From positions 123,581-187,580 of the forward strand of contig BCJX01000025.1 in the NCBI GenBank assembly GCA_001600415.1: a stretch of 64,000 bases of DNA. Reading direction: 5' to 3'. This DNA is from Pascua guehoae. Its lineage: Eukaryota; Basidiomycota; Tremellomycetes; Trichosporonales; Trichosporonaceae. Within the stretch, counting starts at the first letter, position 1, and the number at the start of each line of letters is the position of its first letter. The translations under genes were made by a program, and so were the position numbers. Shown piece after piece: positions 24,092 to 35,157 of the stretch. The notes below the pieces were generated by a model, which was given only the letters and a program-made list of their open reading frames with translations, ran no database searches and was not told the DNA's origin.

Positions 24092-27000
24092 GGCGTCCTC
24101 GCTTTTTAGGCCGCGCTTGAGTGGTGTGTCATTGGGCTCGAGGTGCAGTTGATGGTGGTGGCATTGGGGGTTCGGACCAGCGGCGCGTGTTCAGCTTTCT
24201 GCCAGCGGGACGAAGTGGATTCGTCCCGACCTCGCCACCAGAGACGAGGGTCGTTGACTGTCACGGCCTCTGCGGCGGCCTTCTTAGTTCAGTGGTTGGA
24301 TTTTTTTACTGGTAGTGTTCGCTCGTTGGACGTACTGTGCATGAGCAACTATAAAATTAGCAGTTGCCTCCTCTACATTTTGAACAAGCGACGACTATAT
24401 ACCCTGTTCAACTCGGGTAGAAGGCAGCAAGGGAGCCAGCTCAAAGCCAGCAATGTCTGATATTTTTATTGTTCAGAGTACAAGGGAGTTCGGGGAGGAA
24501 CTCCCTCGCAGAGCATGGTGAGGCAGAATGTCCATATCATGACCAGAGGAGAGCCGTGGCGTGTCACCAACATGACAAGCGCATGCTCCCCGCTGGTCAA
24601 ATAGTCGTTACAAAATGGAGCCGTCAGCCACACTATTCAGCCGCTACACCCTACATGTAGACTTGGAACGATTGTTAGTGCCACAAAGTGAGGGGGAGCA
24701 GGCAAAGAAGGGTGCGCAAGTTACTGGCTGGCGGCAGCGGCGACGCCACACCTGTACACCAAAGCGGCAGGTCAAGGCGGCAGCTGTACCGCAGCGGGAT
24801 CGTCACTCACGTGACCTCAACGCAGACTCTTTCAGATGGATGCGATTCAGGTAGCGTGGCAGAATTACGTAATTTGTGATGATTGATGAGCTCCAAATGG
24901 TGAATGAAGACGTGGGGGGGTTGATAGTAGTCGACCTTGGCAGGTGATAAGGATCCGAGCTACCCAGTTTTCAAGGGGAAGGATGGTGTAGCCGCAAGGT
25001 TGCTCTCATGGACACATCATCTATCTGCGGCAGGCGCGTGTTCGAGCCCCGTTCGGGAAATCCGGTCAAAAGTCGGGAAAGCTCAACGTGCAGAACCGGG
25101 GTTATTCCAGGGGGTCCGCCATGTTTTTTTTTTAATGTCATTCATCCTCTCCAAGATGTCGTGGTGCCCTTCGACCTCCGGCCAATGATTTCCTCCTCAA
25201 CTCTCGCCACATGTTCAAACGTTCCCTCCTCTTGTGGCAGGGGTACTCGGCTAAGTCTACGGTATTTGTACCCAAATGTCATGCCCTGTGACAGCCTTCA
25301 GCTGCTTCGCAATTCATACCAGGTGCTGTTTCTGAAATCTGCTGGAGCGACCCCATGACGGCCGACGGAATGGTGGCACGGCGCGATCGAGTGCCACGAT
25401 ATGTGCATGCCAGCCTCCACGCGCCACGCTCCACGAACGTATGAACTGACAATCTGGTCACGATGGGCATGTGACCCTCTGCCGCTGGGGAATGTTGGCA
25501 AAGATAACCAACTGGTGGGAGGGTGGATAACCAATGGCCCAATGGTATTGGTGGTGCGGCTAGCATTGTGGTCAGCTGACCGTCGCCACAGCCGGGTCCG
25601 AAGATGTGTGCTTGCTGTCCTCTTTGTTTCCCAAAGGGATCGGATCCAAGGACCAAAAAGCCCCGATTAGCTCTGAATCCACCTGTTGGTTTCTCGGGTG
25701 ATGCGCCACACGCCATGCCGGTATGACCAGTCTATCTGGGCACGAGTCTGGAGATGGAGCATGTCTCGTACCCATGCTAGTGGAGGGTTGTGTCAGGTCG
25801 CCCGAATACAGGCTGAACTAAACATGCGCCACCCGTACGTTGGTGCTCCACATGACCTCATCCCCTCCCGCCGTGTATCAGCTGTGAGAATTATTCGTGT
25901 CGAAGTCGTACTGTAGCTAGCCAGTCACAGGATCACAGGATCACACGGGGTCAGTGTAACCTGAGGGGGGTGGGTGGCGTTGCGTGTTCTCGTGGACTCG
26001 AAACGGCTCGCACGTGCCGCTTCGCCACCTTGCCCCCTTTGCAAAGCATTCTTTTGCTCCGCGGTGCTGCGCGGAACCATGTAGCTCCTGCAACGCGCCG
26101 AGCCCACCTCTTGGCATGCAGTTATGCGTAGCAGAGCCGCAGATCTACCTGACCTCGACTGCGGAAACGTGCAACTCGGCAGCAGCGAAATTGATGTTCC
26201 TGTCGGCTTGGCTTTTAAACCATGACGCGACAAGCATCTGGGCCCACTACGGCGCGCGATCTGGTGATGAGCTGCGGCGCGGCGGTGGCGGATGCCCAAT
26301 GGCTTGAGGGCTTGAAGGCTGCCACGATGCAGGGCTAGATTGATGCTCATAAAGTATTCAGGCAACGCGCCTCCAAGCTCTAGACCCGCGGCCAGACCTC
26401 TGCATGGAAGGGGGCCTGGGTGGATTCTTGGCCATTGATTGGAGAGTTTGGCCTCGTCACCATCAAGGTGTATTGGAAGCTTGAGCACTTTTTCGCCTTT
26501 GTTCGACTCTGCTTTTACACATGTCGCACCAATTCAGGGTCCTTGTTGGCCACTTGCCGCCGGGTCCCCTCCTTGTTTACCCTTTGGGCCCCGCGGCCGA
26601 TACAGCGGAACAGCACGCACTCTTTCCCTTCCCTTCTAGGCACCGGGGTGGGGGGGTCGAGACTCGTCCTTCTCTCTCCATGATCAAACGCCACCGCCTT
26701 CAGAGTCGTTCATCACCCCCTCGGGTTTGGCGCCTGGCTCGAGGAGCCCTAGAGCCCTAGATGATTGACGGTTGTGTTCGATCAAAAACCTCGTCACACA
26801 CACACCACATCAACAACGCCTAATACACCCTGGGTGGGTTCCCCTCTTGTCCGCTGCGCCGCTGCCTTGTACCCAAAGAGACCCTGGATCTGTTACGTCT
26901 TGGAATACTCTGTTTGAACCCTCTTGTGGTCATTGCCACCAATGTGGGCAGGTGACCCCAATACCCGACAGAGATGCCAAGACTGAGCCAGAGCGATATC

Positions 27001-28354
27001 TCGCGGCAGTGTCACGCACTGCCCTTGCCACCCGCGTCCCGGGTCCTGTGGCCTGTGGCCCAGCCCAGAGCCGTGTGTAAATTTGGCCGCAGTTTGATGG
27101 CTATTGACGTTAGCCTGAGCTTGTATAGTGGTGGCGCGCCACGCCCCCGACAGCCAGCCAGCAATGCAATGCAATCGTATCTCACTCAAACCTGTGCTCG
27201 CCACCTACCGTAGTCCACAGTCAGGCGATCAGCGACCCATCGGCCAAGCACCACCCATGCAACACTCGTTCCTTTACACGGCTGCAATTCTTCACTACAC
27301 TCTTCTCACTCTCTTCTCTCACGCGATCACACACACACTCGACACGCCGCACCACATTGTGCTTATTGTTCTTGTCATTCGTCACCAAGCTCGAACATCT
27401 CTCCTCACTGGAGCGTACCCCCCTCGATCACCACACCCAACTCGCACTCCGTTTGCACCACGCCACCCGAGTGCGACACGCACCCCTTCCTCCAGCCCCT
27501 TTTGTCGTGCATAAACCTCTCTGCACACACACACCTCCTCGCACTCGTCATCCTCGTGCACCACCCACCCACCCCCACGCACGAGCACGAGCAACAGCCG
27601 CCGGCACCCAACCCACGCCGCCTACTTTCCCCCTTTGGTGTCGTTGCGTCGTTGGTCCCCACAACCCCTTGCGACCCCGTCCTGAGCTCTTTGACGTCGC
27701 ACGCGCCGTCGAACGCCATCGAGCATTCCAGAGTGACTCTGTGCGCCGTTGCCGCAAAACGCCACACAACTGACGGTGGGAAGGCAAACGTCAGACGCCA
27801 CCATTGTGATAGGCTGGTCATTACCAACGTGAATGAGCCAGAGCCCAAGAGTGGTATTATTGACTGGCGCGCACCGACCCACACACCACGGGCCGCCACA
27901 CACCACATCCGACACCAAGGGAACAAGCCTCGTCTTTCCTGCACCCAAACACGCTTGCACCCTCGACACGCTCCTCGTCCTCGACGCCGCGTCAAACAGC
28001 GACTGTACAGACCGGCAGCCACTGCCGCCTCTGTCTCCCCTCCCTACCCCGCCGCCGCCGCCTGTAGGTGCACATTCCCTGTACCCCGGCCGCGCACACA
28101 CACCCACCACACGCACGCCGTCGCCGCCGCCGCCGCCACCTTGCGTTGCAACGCAGCAAACGCCCCTCACACACACCCCATTCCCTTCAAACCCACCTGG
28201 GCGAGCCCCCAGAAACGGGCCTCCCCGATACGACTACTCGGAGCAGCGCGCTCATAAACGCGACCCTTGTTGGTCTTGTTCTTCATCTTCGTCTCAGACG
28301 TCCCCTTCATCGTCTTCTCTTACCCCATCCCAAAACTCGTCCACACACCATTCG
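24092..28354. other. Gene-poor region, 4.3 kb
   Basis: No protein gene is supported between the tRNA-Ser and the hypothetical gene at 28.4 kb. Open frames are short, mutually overlapping and lack splice-linked extensions. From about 27450 the sequence becomes C/A-rich (CACACAC, CCACCC) and probably forms the promoter and leader of the downstream gene. A tRNA-like box at about 25033 (GTTCGAGCC) does not fold into a tRNA. Confidence 0.4.
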
Positions 28355-28960
28355 ATGAACCGTCTGGTCTCCGTCACGACTCTTTCCGTCTCCGACTTTA
28401 CCGCCTTTATCGAGGCGAGCGGCGCTTGCGAGGACGCATTCTCGCCCATTGTCGCGTGCCCCCGCAGCGCGTCGCCCGTCCTCCGGCCATCGCGTCGCGT
28501 CTCTCGTCTCCAGTCTTATACCGAGCTCTTTTCGCCCGAAAACTTTACCGACCCCTCGTACCGCCGCCACAGTGACGATGGCTCTCACGACGGCTTTGAG
28601 CCGGCCTCGCCGACGTCCACGGCGACGACCAAGACGCGGGGCGCACCGAGCCTCGTGAGCAGTTATACGTCGTCGTGCACCGAGGACGACGACGACAGTG
28701 ACTGCATCGACGACGACGACGGCATTATCTGGTTTGGCCGCCGCGAGCCCCAGTCGGAACACGCGCTCCAGCGTGTGCGCTTATTTCGCGCAAATATCGG
28801 CCGCAACGTTGTCAACCACGACAAGCGCCCGGCCTCGGGCTCTCCCTCTCCCGACCCCAAGGGCGAGCGCTCGCGTCCGCACGGCACCGTGTGGAAGAAT
28901 ATCCTCCACCGCGTCCGCCGCCGCTCCCACGATCTCAAGGACAAGGTGAGCGCGATGTAG
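28355..28960 (+). CDS. Hypothetical protein, Ser/Asp/Arg-rich
   Basis: I do not recognise this protein. The start chosen at 28355 (MNRLVSVTTLSVSDFTAFIE) is the first Met with sensible composition after a CA/CT-rich leader. The frame is open further upstream, but there it is Pro/Thr/His-rich, as expected of untranslated sequence. The 201 residues include a hydrophobic/acidic start, a Ser-rich middle, an acidic run (EDDDDSDCIDDDDG) followed by IIWFGRREP, and a basic end (WKNILHRVRRRSHDLKDK). The last codons overlap a possible splice donor (AAG then GTGAGC at about 28946), so a short extra exon could replace the present terminus. Confidence 0.55.
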   Translation: MNRLVSVTTLSVSDFTAFIEASGACEDAFSPIVACPRSASPVLRPSRRVSRLQSYTELFSPENFTDPSYRRHSDDGSHDGFEPASPTSTATTKTRGAPSLVSSYTSSCTEDDDDSDCIDDDDGIIWFGRREPQSEHALQRVRLFRANIGRNVVNHDKRPASGSPSPDPKGERSRPHGTVWKNILHRVRRRSHDLKDKVSAM

Positions 28961-31873
28961 CGCGCCGGTCCATCGTCGGGGTGCACGCCACGCCGCCCGC
29001 TGCGCCTCGCACATCACTCCCGCCGCCTCGTACACCACCGGGTGGTCCCCGCCACCCAGGTACGAGAACAGGCGAAACATGAAAAAAAAATTACTGCATT
29101 TCATCGGTTAGTCTCTCGAGAAGCTCGAAGCGAAGCCTGGGAAGCAGGAGTCCGTGTCACGCGAACCCTGCGTTACGCTCGAGCCCACCTGGCCGGGCTT
29201 CCAGACCACCATGCCGACCTGAAGCTCACACCACAGGGCAGGCACCACTCAAAATGTGATCAACCATGGCATTGTCGTTTGTAGAACACTCTGTATTTAG
29301 AAGAAGATCGCTCGGGTCGCGCGTGAAGAAGAAGAAGCGAAGAAGGGACGACGACAAGGACATTCATCGGCGACGGACGGCAACGATTCGCGCGCATGCG
29401 AGTCGTCGCGTCGGGCAAAGTCGTGGGAAGCAGTAGAATCAGTGGGAAGCAGTAGCATGTCGACGAGCATGGCTGTGTATCGCAGTAGCGTTAATGCAAC
29501 CAGTGTCAAGTACGTGTGCGTGTGGCATCCCCTTGAACAACAGACTCCAGACGCGATCGGTGGGAAGCGGCAGCTAGCGGTGGGGAGCGCAGCCGCGCAG
29601 CAGGAGAAGCAGCCACGACCTCGACTGAACGCAGCAGGACCCGCGAGCCGCGAGGACCCGGAGCGATCTGATCTGCACGGCACAACGCAAACGCGTCGTC
29701 ACCAGTGCACAGCATACAGGGCGTGGCGCAGTGTCAGATCCGACATGCAAAGCCGAGCCCGCCCCGACGCGATCCGCACCGCGTCCCACCACCCCAGCGT
29801 CCCCGTGCGCGCCGTCCGACCCCTCGCCGACCCGAACCGCCGGCTCGGGCAAAAGTACCCCCAGAAGTAGCCAACAGCCAACAGCCAGCAAGCAGGCAAG
29901 CAGGCAAGCAGGCAAGGCTGAAACCCCTCGCTCCTGGCCGATCGAAGCGATCAGACCGCAGCCGCAGCCTGGCCGCGCACAAAACTGAGACCCGAGTTTA
30001 GGTTTTTCTTGGCACGATCCAGGCGACGCGGCCCATGCCTTCTTCTCCCCCTGGATCAGCACCGAGTTGCATGTGCATGTCTGAGAAGGCTCCGAGCTCA
30101 ATGTGGCAGGCTCAGTGGCAGGATGGATGTAGGCTCAATGGCAGGCTCGGCAGGCTCAATGTACATAGGCTCGGCAGGCTCAATGCAGGCTCAATGGCAG
30201 TCTCAGTCTCGTCTGGTCTCACCACGACTTTTGGCGACGCGTCACGGCGGTGACTCTGATCTGTGGCAGTTTGTGGCGGTGGCGCCGGGGTGGGGGTTGG
30301 GGTTGGGCGGTGACCGAGTCTGGACGACAGACGGGGGAGGAGGGCGGGTGTGTACTACGTCAGCCTGCGCGTCGGCTGGCGGGGGAGTTGGGCGGGTTTT
30401 TCTGCAAGGGAGGGGCCGGGGGTTGCGCGGGGTTGGGTAAGAGGGCGGGAGGTTCGGGCTGGGAAAGAGTGGTACGTCGGCAGTGAGCGGGAGATCGGTG
30501 GGATCGGTGGCATGTGCAGCTGTGGCATGCTCTGGGGGCAAGGTGCGTCATGGGCGTTGGAGTGACTGTCAAGTGCGGTCCGTCGGTGTAGTAGGGGTAC
30601 ACTGGTGACTTGGAGCTTTGTGGTCGAGAATCTGTAAGCCACGATTCGGGACAAGCTACATGGAGACGAGTCTGCCGTCTCGCAACAGCTGACGACGAGT
30701 CTCCGCAGTCCACAACAGACGCTCGAGGCCATCAGTGTCCCCATCCTTCTCGTCCTAGCCCTACGCACGCGAGAATACCTGCCCAGCCGAGACCCCACCA
30801 GCAGGCCAGAGTCTCGAGTGCACAATGGCCCACAGAATTGTGACTACCTCCAGGGTCTGGGGCATGCTTGACCCACGCCTCGGATGTTTTGCCTTGCGAG
30901 ACGGTACAAGTCCCATGGTATGGTGGCGCAACGCAGTGGGGGTCGCAACCTTTCCGACGAACGGTACACTGGTGACTTGGGTGCGTTATGGCCGAGAAAC
31001 TGTAGCGAACAAGCCACGATTCACTGGAAGCCTACTGTCCTGTACATGACGAGCCTACTGTACTGTACATGACGAGCCTCCCGTCTCGCAGCCTGCACTC
31101 GCTCGAGACCATCCATCCCCAGAGGCACGCAGGGAGCGTACCTCCCCATGGCCAGAGACCTCGCCAGCCGGTGCGAGTCTGGAGTGTACGCAGCTTGCAC
31201 CAGCCGGTGCGGCTCTTGAGTCTAAGCACCTCGGCGCATTCTTGACCTCGAGCAATCCAACCCCAGCCGCCCTTGCCAAGTCGAGGTATAAATCCCTCGC
31301 AATCCACAGCCCACAGCCCCCTTCCATGAGTCAAGTATCAATACCCCCGAAGCGCATCCTGGCTTGTTGGGGAGATATGGTGTGCACCTGGCCCTGGGGA
31401 TTTTGTGCGACTGAAATGCCAACCTGGTCCGAAGGGTGCCACTGCCAAGGTGCAACGTCGATCCCACGTCCAAACCGCCACACGCCAAACGCCACACTCG
31501 CACGGCACGGTGCACCCGCCCACGCTCGGGCACCTCGTCTAAAGCTTAAAAGTTGGTGCTTCGTGGCCGCCATGCTCGAAAAGAGCCAACCTCTGCGTGA
31601 CGAGGAGAATGCCCGGGGGGTGATCGCTGCCATCTCGGCTCCCATGGTGCATACTGGCTCTTCACGCTTTCATCTGGCACAACTGCAGCTGCCCAGCTTC
31701 CCAGCTGCCAACTGCCAACTGCCCAGCTGCCCAACTGCCCTGCTCCCCAGCTTCCCAACTGCCCCAACCCCCAATTCCCAACTGCCCCAACCCCCAATTC
31801 CCCAACGCCCAATGCCCAACTCCCCCCAATTCCTCACCGCATCAGCTCTGTTCAAGATACCCGGCGCCCAGCC
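28961..31873. other. Gene-poor region with a diverged tandem duplication
   Basis: No convincing gene. The region has CAGGCAAG-type repeats at about 29885-29918, GGCTCAATG repeats at 30105-30200, a G-rich stretch at 30265-30460, two diverged copies of a 230-bp segment (described separately) and CCCAACTGCC repeats at 31680-31830. Confidence 0.4.
30596..31191. repeat. Diverged direct duplication, two copies of about 230 bp
   Basis: Copy A is about 30596-30823 and copy B about 30963-31191. Both open with GGTACACTGGTGACTTGG. They then share AAGCCACGATTC, CCGTCTCGCA, CGCTCGAG and a closing GAGTCT-GAGTG element in the same order. Copy B also contains a 20-bp direct repeat around ACTGTACATGACGAGCCT (31039 and 31061). 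No coding capacity is conserved. Confidence 0.6.
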
Positions 31874-31950
31874 GCCTGTATAGCTCAGTGGTAGAGCGCG
31901 CCTTTCGTAGGACGAGGGTGAGGTCACAAGTTCGACCCTTGTTGTGGGCA
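31874..31950 (+). tRNA. tRNA-Thr (anticodon CGT) with apparent 5-nt intron
   Basis: Acceptor GCCTGTA pairs with TGTGGGC (three wobble pairs); discriminator A. D arm is GCTC/GAGC. The anticodon stem CGCCT pairs with GGGTG only if five bases (GGACG, 31910-31914) are removed after position 37, leaving loop TTCGTAA with anticodon CGT at 31906-31908. The variable region AGGTC and T arm ACAAG-TTCGACC-CTTGT then fall in standard positions and the mature length is 72 nt. A CTTTTT terminator follows at about 31977. The tRNA identity is good; the intron is inferred from the fold. Confidence 0.88.
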
Positions 31951-33082
31951 GCGAGCACGAGCACCGCGAGGTGCTCTGCTTTTTGGTGTCTCAGCGTGGG
32001 TGCTCTGTGAGGGCTGGTTGATGGTGCCCAGTGTTCTGTGGCTTGCTGTTACTGGCTGCTGGCTGCTGGCTTGCTGTTGCTGGCTTGCTGCTTGCTGGCT
32101 GCTCGCTTGCTGGCTGCTGGCTGGCTGGCGTACAAACTTACGCGTTACACCCATGGCCTGGCTGAAGACTGCTCTCTCGTGCATGTTCAACTGGTCGGGC
32201 TGCGAGACTTTGACGATGCTGGGACTCCGTTCCAAGCGACTCACTGCAGCGAGCTACCTCGCTAGAGCTGGTGGCAAGGGCGAAGTGCTGGGTCCGCAGG
32301 TACAAGGCGTACGTACCCACGCTAGGCCGCCGCCAGACTCTGTACCGCTGTGGCCCGCGTGTTGCCCTCGACTCGCCCTAGTACCCAAGTAGGCCATGAA
32401 ACATGCCAGTCCTTTGTCATTGGCAACGCGCAGACGTACAGCAAGTGGCAGCATGCAGCGGGGATGAGACTGACTTGTGCGTGGTGAAACAGGCCTGACG
32501 CCCACGCTTCTTGGAAGCGCTTGCTTGCCGCCTGGGTCTGGGCATAATAGGTCAAAGGGCAGCACGCAGCAAATTGTTCTGGACCCAGCACGCAGCATAT
32601 AGTTCTGGACCTGTACTGCCCCCATATGGCAGTGCTGTGCTGAAGCCAGAGCCCAAGTGTCATGGATGGCCTGCAACTGGTAGACGAGCCATTGGGCATC
32701 AGTCGCACAAGACGCCAATGGGCTCCACCAGGGGCTTGGCGCTCGCTGTTCCGTGCGTGGTCCATGACGTGCCCAGTGTGCTGTGTTCAAAGCTGGCGCC
32801 CCTCATGCAGCTGCCACACATAACTGGTCTGCACCTGGGCTCGCACGCCACCTCTGCTTGTCTGAATGCGCCCGCAACTCTACTTCTCCTTGCTCGACGG
32901 TGACTTCCAACACCAATGCTCCTGCCGTTCTCTTCCAACCCGCCTTACGTCTCACCACCATCACGCGCCGCGCCGCACCTCTGCACAACCCATCTCCCTG
33001 CCCCCACGCTGCACCAAAATGTCTGCTAGTGCACGCACAAAGTGCATCCCTACGTCGTACAAGCTCCCATCCAGACTGCCGC
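31951..33082. other. Intergenic region with GCTGGCTTGCTG-type repeats
   Basis: It contains a tract of imperfect GCTGGCTGCTGGCTTGCTG repeats at about 32040-32130. The segment 32130-33080 shows no supported gene on either strand. The uS19 gene ends toward it. Confidence 0.45.
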
Positions 33083-33194
33083 TTAACGGAGAGGGGTGAA
33101 GCGGGAGTTGGCCATGTTGGCGCCGCGGCTGTGGCCGACGGGCTTGTAGGTGATCGAGAACTCGCCGAGGTAGTGGCCAGTCATCTCGGGCTTG

Positions 33195-33226
<32 letters not shown>

Positions 33227-33965
33227 GGGGAGGGTTAGTCTCAAGCTGGGATTTTCGATCCGAGCGGGCAGACGCGCTTTCGCGCGTTCCTCTATACTCA
33301 CGTAGACACCGACGACCGAGCCAATCATCTCGGGGACAATGATCATGTCACGGAGGTGCGTCTTGACGATCGCGGGCTTCTCGTTGGGGCCAGCCTCCTT
33401 CTTCGCCTTGCGGAGCTTCTTGATGAGGCGCATGGGCTTGGACTTGAGGCCGCGCTGGAACCTGCGGCGAGCACGGGCGTGAACGAGCTGCGTTGTGTGA
33501 GTAGACCTCCAAAATGTGGTCCGGCTCGGCTTACCTCGATGAAGGCCTCGTTGTCGAGGTCCAGGAGCGAGTCGAGCTCGACACCGCGGTACTGGTACTT
33601 CTTGAAGGAACGAGCGGCCTTCTTGGCGGCAGCCTCCTCACCGGTCGTGAACTCAGCCTGGAAGTTAGTTGCTGCCGTCTTTGGTTGTGTTCTTGGCTCC
33701 TCGCGGCGTTCCAAGTCTGGCTCGAGGGCGGAGCGGCGACAGCTCGGACACGCTGGCAGGCAGGCAGGCACACGAGGCATGCTGGCCGTCCACCGAACTT
33801 CTCGACCACTTGCCTCCCCTCCCGCTCGCTTCTCGTCTTCACCGTCTCTGCACGCTTCTCCCCGCTCTCCCTCCTTGGCGCCCGCGCGCCCCGCTCTCAT
33901 CCTCTCCTCCCTTGGTCCTCGCCGCGGCGTGGTTCTCCTTGCGTCCTCGAAGGCCGACTTACCAT
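33083..33965 (-). CDS. RPS15: 40S ribosomal protein uS19 (Rps15)
   Basis: Four exons on the minus strand: 33965-33963 (the ATG alone), 33657-33535, 33487-33302 and 33223-33083; 150 residues, usual for the family. Family landmarks are clear: [14 protein letters not shown] [49 protein letters not shown], and the C-terminal [16 protein letters not shown]. The protein sits in the head of the small ribosomal subunit. The first intron (305 nt) follows the start codon directly, with GTAAGT donor and CTAACTTCCAG acceptor; the other introns are 47 and 78 nt. The residue after Met is Ala, as usual for this protein, which supports the ATG-only first exon. Confidence 0.96.
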
Positions 33966-35157
33966 GTTGCCTGTGTGGTGAAACGGTCGAAACGGAACGC
34001 GGGAAACGGGAGAGTAGGTGGTACGCGAGCAACGGGGGGACGATGAGCGCGAGTGTGGTGTCGGTGGTGGTTGTCGGTGGGCGAAGCAAGTGTCAGCAAC
34101 CAGCGATCTTTTGGGACGGGGACGAGGGTAAGACGACGCACAGTTTTGGTGGACAGAAAGAAGGTGCGGATACCAATGCTCGAAGTTTCCTGCGACCCAC
34201 CACACTCTCTCCACAACGCCGCCCAACCTGCACCCACCCAGCACCCGCCCAGCCAAAACTCACCACCCACAGCCAGATGGCCCAGGTGCCACCAATTTCG
34301 CCTCGGGACGAAAACGCCGTCGGCGTTTGGTGCAAAGTGCATGACATTTTAGTCGACCCATTTTGGCGTTTTTCTCCCAAATCTTGTATTCTCTGGCCAC
34401 GTGGGAGATCACGTGTCCGAATTCAGACCCCGCTCCCTCCCTCTGCTAGCTCTGCTCCCTGCTGGCTGCTGGCTGCTGGCGGGTACTGGGTGCCAACTTT
34501 GCAAACTCTCTCTTCTCTCTTTCTTTCAAAGATCCAACCCTGATGCGTCCTTTGGGACGCTCGCCGACCCCCATTTCCCACGGGGCAGGAGAAACGGAGC
34601 GGGGTGAGAGAGACCGGATACTCGCCACCAGCCGCGTCAGCGTGCTGGGCCTCGGCGGTCGTGTGGGTCACCCCATGCGGCCTGGCGCGTATCCGAACAG
34701 ACCGAGTTTGTGCTCTATAGACGCGCTCGACTGTAGCATGATTCATCGTATGCCATATGACAACAGCCATGCCCAGCAGCTATCCCTGCTTCTCCTCGTT
34801 TGTGGGCTTGTAGCGTCTCGAGCCGTCTCCTTGCTGGTCGTGCATGGTGCAAGCCACCTCTTGAGCCCTTCACCTCCCAGCCCACGTGGCTCCCCTACTT
34901 CATGGCTCACGGCTGCCGCTGCCGCGCTGCCGCTTCATCTCAAGGCAACGTGACGCACCTGCTCAAAAGGCAGAGTTGCATAGTTGCAGCTCCTGTCACA
35001 CAGACATTGCCACTGCTCCCACAAAGACACTGCCGCTCCTCCATACACTACCACCACTCCCGTACACTACCACTACACCCATAGAGACACTCTACCCACA
35101 CCCACAGGGCTACCATCTGCTGCATACTGTATCTCTGTCTGCTAGGCTACATGTACT
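33966..35157. other. Intergenic region upstream of uS19, downstream of Not3/5
   Basis: This should contain the uS19 promoter (its right-hand neighbour ends here). A short GGCTGCTGGCTGCTGGCGG repeat lies at about 34461-34480, and CACTACCAC-type repeats lie near 35040-35075. No gene is recognised. Confidence 0.4.

Noticed and set aside
24945..25090. tRNA-like sequence with a GTTCGAGCC box
   Set aside because: No pairing T stem, acceptor stem or anticodon arm could be built on either strand.
25925..26488. Minus-strand open frame of 187 residues
   Set aside because: No recognisable motif, no promoter or splice-consistent extension; likely chance in a gene-poor stretch.
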